A DNA stretch of 47,759 nucleotides from an uncultured Bacteroidales bacterium (GTDB lineage Bacteria > Bacteroidota > Bacteroidia > Bacteroidales > WCHB1-69). Positions 1-8,033 of this stretch are shown piece by piece. Under the pieces are notes generated by a model. It saw only the letters and a program-made list of their open reading frames with translations. It searched no databases and was not told the DNA's origin. The stretch lies in contig ONQE01000003.1 of NCBI GenBank assembly GCA_900319925.1, positions 1 to 47,759 of the forward strand, read 5' to 3'. Both the position numbers and the translations under genes were made by a program. Within the stretch, counting starts at the first letter, position 1. Every line of letters begins with the position of its first letter.

Positions 1-1
1 G

Positions 2-3000
2 ATCTATGGCTCGGGTGAAACCCCCACGCAGTACGCGATGCGCGATGTGGTGAGCGCCCTCGTCCGTAATGACGGTTCGCAGACCCAGTCCAACATCCAG
101 GTCTATCTCAACGTCGTCGGTGCTGCCGAGCAATGGCATGACACGATCACGATTGCTTCGCTGGCCCCCAACACCGAGACTGTCGTCACCTTCCCCGACC
201 ATCTCTACAATGTGGCGGAGGTCAAGGACGTGGAGGTGCGCTGCGCAAACGACCAGAACAACAACAACAACAGCCAGCATTGGCGTATGGTGACCACGAT
301 GGAGAGTGCCGTCATCGCCGACACCACCACCGATATCCAACTGTTGGGTGACTATAACAACATCATTCGTCCGTGTGTGCGTTACAAGACCAATGAGGAC
401 TTGGCCGTGCGTGCGGTGAAATACTACTACGACCAGACCTACATCGCCGATCCGGAGAATGGCTTCAGAGCTTTCGTGGCCGACGCGAACGGCACAATCC
501 TGGCGACTTCGCAGGTGATCGACTTCAGCACCCTGCAACAGCACGCGTGGAATGAAATCCCGATTTACAACTTCGCATTGACGAACACTACCGGCGAGTT
601 CTATGTGGGCTTGGAGATGCTCTCCCACGGTAACTACCTCTGCTCACAGGTCGAGACCCCGCTCCGCGACTCCACCTTCTTCTATCTGAACAACGGCGCG
701 TACGAGCCGCAGCTCACCGGCCGCTTCATGATCGGTGCGGTGGTCGATACCCCGTTCGTGAACGATATGGCCATCCTCGAACTCGTGAACCCGGTCACCG
801 ACTGTGACCTCGGCCACGAGCACCTGCAGGTTCGCATCACCAACAACGGCACCACCGACATTGTGCCGCCCGTCCAGATGCACTACACGGTGAACGGCGG
901 CGCCACCGTCACGGAGGCCCTCACCGACACCCTCCACAGCCACGAGACCACGGTGTTCACCTTCAACAGCATCTACGACTTCACCAACAACCAGATTAAC
1001 GTGGATGACAACTACACCATCCGCGTGTGGTCCACCAAACTCCCGCAGGATCGTCTGACCTACAACGATACGTTGGGCCTCACGGTGGTGTCCAAGGGCA
1101 AGGCCGTGATGCCGACCGCCCCGGATACGGTCATCGTGAACTACCATACCTCCACCACGCTTTCCGCCCAGCTTCCTGCGGCCATTTCCGAGGGTGTGCT
1201 CGGTTGGTACAAGAACACCGGTTACGAGTCTTGGGAACTGCTGACCTACAACCCCACCTACACGACCCCGTTGATCTACTTTGACACCACCTATTACGTG
1301 ACGGCCAACCCCGGCACATTGGATGTGGTGACCGTGGGTACCGGTACCAGCGACGGCACCGACCCGTTCGCTTTCACCAACGGCTATTCGAAGGGCCGTA
1401 TGCTCTATCTGGAGCAGGAAATCGGAGCACACGGTACGCTCACCTCCTTCGCGCTTCAGGTGAAGACCCCGGTCAGCGCAGCCGCCAGCGCCGGTATCCC
1501 CATGAAGATATATATGAAGTGCACGGATGAGAATGTGTTCACCTCCACGACCGTGAACTGGGACGATGAGATTCTCGGCGCCACGCTGGTGGTCGATGAC
1601 CGCGTCTATTTCAACCAGGCTGGTTGGTACGAGTTCAACCTGATTGCCCCGTTCGAATATAGCAGTGGCAATCTGGAGGTCTTCGTGGAGACCAACTGCG
1701 CCGACTACTGTACCGGTACCGGCAGCCAATGTAACAACTGCGGTCAGTACGTCTCTGGTGCGAACAGCTATCCGAAGTTCTTCGTGTCCAACACTTCTGC
1801 CACGCTGTGCCAGAAGAAAGCGGGCAACAACGCCTCCGCCATGACCGGTGCGTGGACCAATGTGAGCAAGCGCATCAACGCCCGCTTCACGGTTGCGAAC
1901 CTGGAGTGCGGAAGCCAGAAGGTGCCCGTCCATATCCACGTTCCCGACATCCCGTCCTACGACGTGGAGACTCAGGAACTGCTCTATCCCCAAACGAGCT
2001 GCGCCCTCTATAACGAGCATATCCAAGTGCAGCTCAAGAACATGCTGAACATCGCGATTCCGGCCAACAAGGTGGTGGTGCACGCCATCTTCAACGGCTC
2101 GGAAGTAACGCATGTGGTGGATGAGGCGTTCGCCCCCGAAGAGGTCAAGGTTGTGGAGTTCACCACTCCGTTCGACTTCAGCGCCCCGACGGCGAACATC
2201 ACCTTCAACTACACGATATACACGACGTTGAATGGTGAGACCGTGGTCTATGGTGGCAACGATACCATCACCGGCCAGTTCCAGTCCACTCGCACGGCCT
2301 ACCTGCCCGATAGCATTGTCTATACCGGCGGATATACCTTGCCGTACACGATTCTGGAGCCGGCAGACAGATCGACATCCATCACCCAGTACTACTTCTA
2401 CGATGCCTTTGACGCCGCCAACCCGATTCACACCACCACCACTGCGGCTCCGTTCATGACCACGGATCCTTTGTATGACACGGTGGTGTTCTGGGTGTCT
2501 GGCAAGACGCAGCAGAGTAACTGTATTACGAAGCGCATACCTGTGATTATCAATGTCTTCCGTCCGCAATACGATTTGAGCACAGAAGAACTGATCTACC
2601 CGGTCTCCTACCAGTGCGCTACCTCTTTGAACCCGCAGCTGCAGGTCTCTGTGATGAACCAAGACACGACGTCCGGCACATCGATTCCGGCAGGTACGTT
2701 CAACCTGAATGCCAACTTCACAGGAGCGGCCACGGTGAACGGTACGAACCTCATCAACACGCCGATTTCATCGTTGCAGTTGGATACCATCACCTACAAC
2801 AACGGTATCAACCTCGGTTCCGCCACGCAGAACAGAGTCTATAACTACTTGATTTATACGACGCCCGCCGATGCCACGTTGCCGGTCTATAGGGCCAACG
2901 ACACCATTACGGGCTCGATGTACGTCCCCGCCTTGCCTACCGCGCCGCAAGCTCTTACCTTCACGGTGCCTTACGGCGGTACGCAAACGGTGACCCCGGG

Positions 3001-6000
3001 CGCATCTACGCTGAACCACTTCTACTTCTACGAGAACGCCACCGACAACGAGGCCATTGCGGAAGGCAACAGCTTCACCACCGACCCGATTTACGGTCCG
3101 ACAACCTATTACTATAGCGGCCGTATCGAGTCGAACGGATTCAGTGCAAGCGTCATTGCTGGTACGGGTAACAACACCTCCCAGACGAGCAACGCACCGT
3201 TCACGTTCGCTAACGGTCACTCCTACGCCAAGATCCTCTACAACAAGGAGGATATGGGTGGCCCGAAGGGACGTATCGACAGCATCTACTTCCATGTCTG
3301 CACGGCTGAGACCAACGGCATTGCCATCCCGATGAAGTTCTGGTTGAAGGACACCACGAATGTCCCGAACATCGGAACCAGCTCCAAGACCATCAACTGG
3401 CCTGCGGAGACCGCCAATGCCAGATTGGTGTTCGACGGAGAGCTCGCCCTCGACGAAGTCGGTTGGGTCGGATTCGCTGTCGAAGGCGGCTACGACTTCA
3501 ACGGCGAAGGCCTGCTGCTCTATGCGGAGCACGACTGCGGCGACGCGAGCTGTGTGACGAACTACGGTATCAACCCGACGCCGAAGTTCACCAACACGCC
3601 GATGTCCAACAACGGCAAGAAAGTCTATGCGAAGGCGCAGAACACACCGCTGACCGGTGCCATCAGCTTCGGTTCGCCGACAGGCTTCCGTGTCAACACG
3701 ATGTTCAAGATGAACTACACCTGCGAGTCGCCGAAGGGCACCATCACCATCAACACCACGGTGCCGCAGCACGATGTGGGTGTGATCGCCATCACGGCTC
3801 CTGTGACGCAGAACAACAGCTTCACCAACAACGAGACGGTGACAGTCCGGGTCAAGAACTTCGGTTCCCAGGCCGCCAGCGGCTTCCCGGTGTCCTACCA
3901 GTTGGCCAACAACACCGCCGTGACACAGAACTACAGCGGTTCCTTGGCTGCCGGCGCTGAAGCGAACATGACCTTCACCACGGGTTGTGACCTCACCAGT
4001 GTCTATTACAGTACACCGTTCCGTGCCTACACCGGCCTCACCTCCGATACCTACCACGGCAACGACACCACTACGATTTACGTGAGCAAGGAAGATCCCT
4101 GCCCGTCACGTCCGTTGGCTCTGAACACCGGCGCCCATATCACCAATGTGACGTTCGCTGCACTGAACAACGGCACAGCTTCCCCGTTCATCAACCATCC
4201 CGTCGCCCCGGGCAATGGCATGTATAGCGACTTCACCTCTACGGTTGCTCCCGTGGAGCTGATTCTCGGTCAGGAATACACCCTTTCCGTGGCGCACGCC
4301 TTCACGGCCGCGCAGACCAAGACGGTCTATAAACGCGCCTACATCGACTACAACCGCAACGGCGAGTTCGAGGCTTCCGAGGCTATCATGACTTCCGGCG
4401 CCATCCCGGCCGACAGCAACAACGCCGCCACCGTCCAGGTGGTCAACGTGCCGATCGTGGGCAATGCCGAGACCGGAATGACCCGCATGAGAGTCATCTG
4501 CTCTTCCGTCAATGTCAACGACCCCTGCTCCTTCTATAACAATTCGGCGACCGCCGAGGGCGAGACCGAAGACTATGCCGTCCTGTTGAGCGCTCCGATG
4601 CAAGTTGACCTCGGTATTCCTGGACTCTTGCATCCGGTGGGTGACGTTTGCGCCGACCACGATGCCAACCTGCGCGTGCGTGTCCGCAACTACGGTACCG
4701 AGACGCAGACCCTGAGCATGGCCAATTCGATGACCGTCACCGCCACGATTACGGGCGCGGTTCCCGGCGTGTACACCACTGTCGTGGAGAACGGTACCTT
4801 GGCCCCGAACAGCGAGATGACCGTCACGATTCCGAACGTCAACCTCAGCGCGCTGGGCGACTACCACGTGAGCATGCAAGTCACGTACGACGGCGACCAG
4901 TACCTGACCAACAACACGCGTGCTGGTGATGCAGTGGTCTCTGACCTGACTGTCTATCAGCTTCCGTATGTGGAGAACTTCGTGCCGGTAGGCATTGAGG
5001 ATATCCAGCTACCGGTTGATTGGACGGTGACCTCCTCCAACCTGAACAACTACGTCTGGATTGAGAAGACCGGTGCGTCGCAGAACAACGGCGCCAACCC
5101 GAGCGGCGGTCCTGCACACGACCACACCTCTGCCGGCACCAGCTTGGAGCAGTACGGCGGCTATGCGACCGTGAACGGCGTGAACAATACCACGAACCAG
5201 AACAAGTGGACATCCCTCACCAGCGGATGTATCAATATGCACTACAACGACATCTATCCCGCTGAACTGAACTTCTACAAATACTTCACCGGTGCGGCAA
5301 ATGCTGACTTCGAGATGTATGTGGAGACCGGTTCCGGCGAATACTACCAGCATGTTGACACGCTTACCAAGGCCGACGGCGCGGCCCAGTGGCTCAACCA
5401 CCTCACCGTGCTGCACTCCGTTGACGAGGTGGCCCGTCTGCGCTTCACCGTCACGCATCAGGTTTACAGAATAGACCCGAGTATCGATGACATCAACCTC
5501 GTGACCGGTCTGCCCGATATGGCTGTCAACCGCGTTGTCTATCCCGAGGATAAGTCACTCTCTACTGCCTGTCTGCACGTGAACAGCATTGTGGTGCCGA
5601 TCATCGAGCTCCAGAACGCCGGTAATTCCGCTGTCGAGGAATTTGACGTGGTATTCAATGTGGGTACGGGTAGCGACATCGTGACCGAGACCGAACACGT
5701 TGTGCACCATCTCAATCCTGGCGACACGCTGATTTATACAAGCACCAACGAGTTCATCGTGACCAATCTCACTCAGAACTGGGAGGTGAAAGCTACCGTC
5801 GTGATTCCTGACGACAAGCGCCACTCTAATGATACCAAGCGTACGCTCTCCTGCACCGATGTCGGTATCGACGATTACGAGACTTCCGAGAGCGTCTATC
5901 TCGGTCAGAACGAACCTAACCCCTCTGTCACGGTCACCCGTATCCCGTATTCCGTGCCGGAGCCTGGCAAGGTGACGCTGGATATCTCCAACAGCGCTGG

Positions 6001-6148
6001 TCAGATTCTCTACACCACCACGGAGGAGGCGGAGTTGGGCACCAACTACATCGAGGTGAACACCACGAGCCTTGCTGCTGGTATCTACTACTATACGATT
6101 CATTATAAGGATGTTATATTAACCAAGAAGATGGTTGTTGAAAAGTAA
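2..6148 (+). CDS. Giant secreted surface protein with GEVED domain and T9SS type A sorting domain (5' truncated)
   Basis: The frame is open from base 2, so the true start and signal peptide lie outside the window; 2048 codons remain. The protein is a chain of extracellular beta-sandwich (CARDB/Ig-like) modules rich in Thr and Asn. A roughly 200-residue module occurs twice (about residues 440-650 and 1050-1255). A GEVED-type domain spans about 1365-1530 and shows the characteristic IDYNRNGEFEASEA and GETEDYA motifs. A MAM/jelly-roll-like segment lies at about 1655-1840. The end, from about 1960 (YLGQNEPNP to the final KKMVVEK), is a T9SS type A sorting domain, which in this family directs export across the outer membrane and attachment to A-LPS. 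It is probably an adhesin or matrix protein; no catalytic motif was recognised. A UUCG-loop terminator follows directly. Confidence 0.9.
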   Translation: MYGSGETPTQYAMRDVVSALVRNDGSQTQSNIQVYLNVVGAAEQWHDTITIASLAPNTETVVTFPDHLYNVAEVKDVEVRCANDQNNNNNSQHWRMVTTMESAVIADTTTDIQLLGDYNNIIRPCVRYKTNEDLAVRAVKYYYDQTYIADPENGFRAFVADANGTILATSQVIDFSTLQQHAWNEIPIYNFALTNTTGEFYVGLEMLSHGNYLCSQVETPLRDSTFFYLNNGAYEPQLTGRFMIGAVVDTPFVNDMAILELVNPVTDCDLGHEHLQVRITNNGTTDIVPPVQMHYTVNGGATVTEALTDTLHSHETTVFTFNSIYDFTNNQINVDDNYTIRVWSTKLPQDRLTYNDTLGLTVVSKGKAVMPTAPDTVIVNYHTSTTLSAQLPAAISEGVLGWYKNTGYESWELLTYNPTYTTPLIYFDTTYYVTANPGTLDVVTVGTGTSDGTDPFAFTNGYSKGRMLYLEQEIGAHGTLTSFALQVKTPVSAAASAGIPMKIYMKCTDENVFTSTTVNWDDEILGATLVVDDRVYFNQAGWYEFNLIAPFEYSSGNLEVFVETNCADYCTGTGSQCNNCGQYVSGANSYPKFFVSNTSATLCQKKAGNNASAMTGAWTNVSKRINARFTVANLECGSQKVPVHIHVPDIPSYDVETQELLYPQTSCALYNEHIQVQLKNMLNIAIPANKVVVHAIFNGSEVTHVVDEAFAPEEVKVVEFTTPFDFSAPTANITFNYTIYTTLNGETVVYGGNDTITGQFQSTRTAYLPDSIVYTGGYTLPYTILEPADRSTSITQYYFYDAFDAANPIHTTTTAAPFMTTDPLYDTVVFWVSGKTQQSNCITKRIPVIINVFRPQYDLSTEELIYPVSYQCATSLNPQLQVSVMNQDTTSGTSIPAGTFNLNANFTGAATVNGTNLINTPISSLQLDTITYNNGINLGSATQNRVYNYLIYTTPADATLPVYRANDTITGSMYVPALPTAPQALTFTVPYGGTQTVTPGASTLNHFYFYENATDNEAIAEGNSFTTDPIYGPTTYYYSGRIESNGFSASVIAGTGNNTSQTSNAPFTFANGHSYAKILYNKEDMGGPKGRIDSIYFHVCTAETNGIAIPMKFWLKDTTNVPNIGTSSKTINWPAETANARLVFDGELALDEVGWVGFAVEGGYDFNGEGLLLYAEHDCGDASCVTNYGINPTPKFTNTPMSNNGKKVYAKAQNTPLTGAISFGSPTGFRVNTMFKMNYTCESPKGTITINTTVPQHDVGVIAITAPVTQNNSFTNNETVTVRVKNFGSQAASGFPVSYQLANNTAVTQNYSGSLAAGAEANMTFTTGCDLTSVYYSTPFRAYTGLTSDTYHGNDTTTIYVSKEDPCPSRPLALNTGAHITNVTFAALNNGTASPFINHPVAPGNGMYSDFTSTVAPVELILGQEYTLSVAHAFTAAQTKTVYKRAYIDYNRNGEFEASEAIMTSGAIPADSNNAATVQVVNVPIVGNAETGMTRMRVICSSVNVNDPCSFYNNSATAEGETEDYAVLLSAPMQVDLGIPGLLHPVGDVCADHDANLRVRVRNYGTETQTLSMANSMTVTATITGAVPGVYTTVVENGTLAPNSEMTVTIPNVNLSALGDYHVSMQVTYDGDQYLTNNTRAGDAVVSDLTVYQLPYVENFVPVGIEDIQLPVDWTVTSSNLNNYVWIEKTGASQNNGANPSGGPAHDHTSAGTSLEQYGGYATVNGVNNTTNQNKWTSLTSGCINMHYNDIYPAELNFYKYFTGAANADFEMYVETGSGEYYQHVDTLTKADGAAQWLNHLTVLHSVDEVARLRFTVTHQVYRIDPSIDDINLVTGLPDMAVNRVVYPEDKSLSTACLHVNSIVVPIIELQNAGNSAVEEFDVVFNVGTGSDIVTETEHVVHHLNPGDTLIYTSTNEFIVTNLTQNWEVKATVVIPDDKRHSNDTKRTLSCTDVGIDDYETSESVYLGQNEPNPSVTVTRIPYSVPEPGKVTLDISNSAGQILYTTTEEAELGTNYIEVNTTSLAAGIYYYTIHYKDVILTKKMVVEK

Positions 6149-6165
6149 CCGCTTCTTAACAAGAG

Positions 6166-6194
6166 AAGCTACCCTTCGGGGTAGCTTTCTTTTT
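6166..6194 (+). terminator. Rho-independent terminator with UUCG tetraloop
   Basis: A perfect 9-bp stem (6166-6174 with 6179-6187) closes a TTCG loop and is followed by TCTTTTT. It begins 18 nt after the stop of the giant surface protein and ends about 10 nt before the ATG of the next gene. The downstream gene must therefore tolerate read-through or use a promoter not recognised here. Confidence 0.85.
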
Positions 6195-6203
6195 CCCGAG
6201 AAT

Positions 6204-7415
6204 ATGAGCCGAAAACCTCTGTTGACCGCGATATGCCTGATGGTTCTGACGGTTGCCTGTGCGCAGCGCAATCCGTCGGGGAACTCGCTGGCTGCCGCTT
6301 CCGAAACGGCGTTGCGTACCGGTGCCGAGTGCATGGAACGCTATCTGCCGTTATTGGAAGGCAAGCGTGTGGCAGTGTGCGGTAACCAGACCTCCGTGGT
6401 CGGGAAGACCCATCTGGTCGATACACTGCTGTCGCGCAAGGTCGATGTGGTGAAGCTCTTCTGCCCGGAGCACGGCTTTCGCGGACAGGCGGAGGCGGGC
6501 GCGACCATCGCCTCCGGCAAAGATCCGCTTACCGGGCTGCCCGTGGTCTCCCTCTATGGCAAGAACAAGAAGCCGACGGCCGAGCAGCTGCAGGGTGTTG
6601 ACGTGGTACTCTTCGACTTGCAGGATGTGGGCTGCCGCTTCTACACCTACATCTCCACGCTGCACTACGTGATGGAGGCCGCTGCCGAAAACGGGGTCAA
6701 AGTCATCGTGCTCGACCGCCCGAACCCCAACGGCTTCTACGTTGACGGTCCTGTCTTGGAGCCGCAGTACAAATCCTTCGTGGGGATGCACCCCGTGCCG
6801 ATTGTCTATGGCATGACGATAGGGGAGTACGCCCGCATGATCAACGGTGAGAAGTGGTTGGCGAACGGGGTGCAGTGCGACCTGACGGTGATAAAGATAG
6901 AGGGTTACACGCACGAGACCCGCTACGCTTTGCCCGTCGCGCCGTCGCCGAACCTGCAGACCGCCGAGGCCGTCTTCCTCTACCCGTCGCTCTGCCTCTT
7001 CGAAGGCACGAACGTCAGCGTGGGGCGCGGCACCGACCAGCCGTTCGAAATGTACGGCGCACCCGGGATGCAGTCCGGCGACTATCGGTTCACCCCGCGT
7101 GCGATTCCGGGTGTGTCGGAGAACCCGCCCTTCAAGGGTCAGGAGTGTCGCGGCTACCTGCTGCACGACATTGCGGCGGACAACCTGAACAATCCCGGTC
7201 GCCTCAATCTTTCCTATCTGCTCACCGCCTATCGGAATTGTGTTGACCAGTCGAGCTTCTTCCTCAAGAACAACTTCTTCGACAAGCTTGCCGGCACCGA
7301 CCAGCTGCGCAAACAGCTTGTGGTGGGCGCCAGCGAGGAGGAAATCCGCGCTTCGTGGGAGCCGGATTTGGAAAAATTCAGGCATATCAGGGAACAATAT
7401 CTGTTGTATGAATAG
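6204..7415 (+). CDS. namZ: DUF1343 / NamZ-like exo-beta-N-acetylmuramidase lipoprotein
   Basis: A 403-residue protein of the DUF1343 family, whose characterised member NamZ (GH171) removes terminal MurNAc from peptidoglycan fragments. Family landmarks seen are VAVCGNQTS, LFCPEHGFRG, PVVSLYGKNKKPT, VVLFDLQDVGCRFYTY, VLDRPNPNG and FEGTNVSVGRGTDQPFE. The N-terminus MSRKPLLTAICLMVLTVAC is a lipoprotein signal ending at a Cys, so the enzyme is probably anchored facing the periplasm. I chose ATG 6204 because the longer frame begins at TTG 6135 inside the upstream gene and would translate the terminator hairpin. The likely role is cell-wall recycling or scavenging of foreign muropeptides. The family call is firm; the exact activity is inferred from the family. 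Confidence 0.9.
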   Translation: MSRKPLLTAICLMVLTVACAQRNPSGNSLAAASETALRTGAECMERYLPLLEGKRVAVCGNQTSVVGKTHLVDTLLSRKVDVVKLFCPEHGFRGQAEAGATIASGKDPLTGLPVVSLYGKNKKPTAEQLQGVDVVLFDLQDVGCRFYTYISTLHYVMEAAAENGVKVIVLDRPNPNGFYVDGPVLEPQYKSFVGMHPVPIVYGMTIGEYARMINGEKWLANGVQCDLTVIKIEGYTHETRYALPVAPSPNLQTAEAVFLYPSLCLFEGTNVSVGRGTDQPFEMYGAPGMQSGDYRFTPRAIPGVSENPPFKGQECRGYLLHDIAADNLNNPGRLNLSYLLTAYRNCVDQSSFFLKNNFFDKLAGTDQLRKQLVVGASEEEIRASWEPDLEKFRHIREQYLLYE

Positions 7416-7430
7416 AAAAATGTCGTCATA

Positions 7431-7438
7431 TAGCTTTG
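7431..7438 (+). promoter_or_regulatory. Possible Bacteroidota -7 promoter element (TAGCTTTG)
   Basis: It matches TAnnTTTG and lies just after the NamZ-like gene, with a TTG at 7404-7406 that is somewhat too far upstream for the usual -33 spacing. It would give a leader of about 120 nt before the small secreted protein at 7566. Confidence 0.35.
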
Positions 7439-7565
7439 ACCTATAGAGTGTTATGAAACATTTCAAAAAAAAGTGAAAATGCTTGTAACAAAATCACAGT
7501 TACGTGCGACAAAGAAGACGAAGGGGAAGGTTTGGGAATTGACGAAAAGTAAAAATTATAATGAT

Positions 7566-8018
7566 ATGAGAAAAACAGTATTGACAATGATGATGATGGG
7601 TGTTATGCTTTTCTGCTTTGCGCAGGAGCATATCCCGTTCAGCCAGTATTATGTGGCTCCTGAATTTACTGAGGAGTTCGGAGCTTCCAAGGTGGAGGAC
7701 CTTCGGGCGAACCAACCTGCGGAATTGGTCCGGATGCACTACACAATGTTCAACTATGCCTTGGTTATAGGTAAACTGTGGGACGGCAATTTCCAGCAGA
7801 TGGGTATGTTGGAACAGTATCTCCCCAAAGGAATGGCCTATAACGAGGATGAACTTATCAAAAAGGGTTATGTGAACCCCTTCAAATGGAATCTTCCCCA
7901 GGATACGTACCGCTATAACCTTTTCAAACTTCGTAATAGTGAATATTATGTGGTGGTGATGCCTAAGGTGACTTGGGAGGAACGTCTGAATGCGCATTTA
8001 CATCAATATGGTTTTTAA
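7566..8018 (+). CDS. Small secreted protein of unknown function
   Basis: 150 residues. The chosen start gives MRKTVLTMMMMGVMLFCFAQ, a clean signal peptide with probable cleavage at or near the Ala-Gln. An in-frame ATG at 7473 would add 31 basic residues ahead of the signal and is less likely. The mature part is a compact, aromatic-rich domain (FSQYYVAPEF, YALVIGKLW, YNLFKLRNSEYYVVVMPK) that I do not recognise. The stop is 15 nt before the start of the next T9SS cargo gene, so the two are probably co-transcribed and this could be an accessory or partner of that surface protein. It is more AT-rich than its neighbours. Confidence 0.7.
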   Translation: MRKTVLTMMMMGVMLFCFAQEHIPFSQYYVAPEFTEEFGASKVEDLRANQPAELVRMHYTMFNYALVIGKLWDGNFQQMGMLEQYLPKGMAYNEDELIKKGYVNPFKWNLPQDTYRYNLFKLRNSEYYVVVMPKVTWEERLNAHLHQYGF

Positions 8019-8033
8019 GAAAATTCTGGAAAA

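Noticed and set aside
644..2662. 672-codon open frame on the minus strand inside the giant surface gene
   Set aside because: It is antisense to a clear T9SS cargo gene, its His/Arg/Val/Gly-rich composition is typical of a shadow frame, and it has no recognisable domain. The same applies to the minus-strand frame at 2768-4057.
6135..6203. N-terminal extension of the NamZ-like protein from TTG 6135
   Set aside because: It would translate the end of the upstream gene and the terminator hairpin, and would bury the lipoprotein signal.
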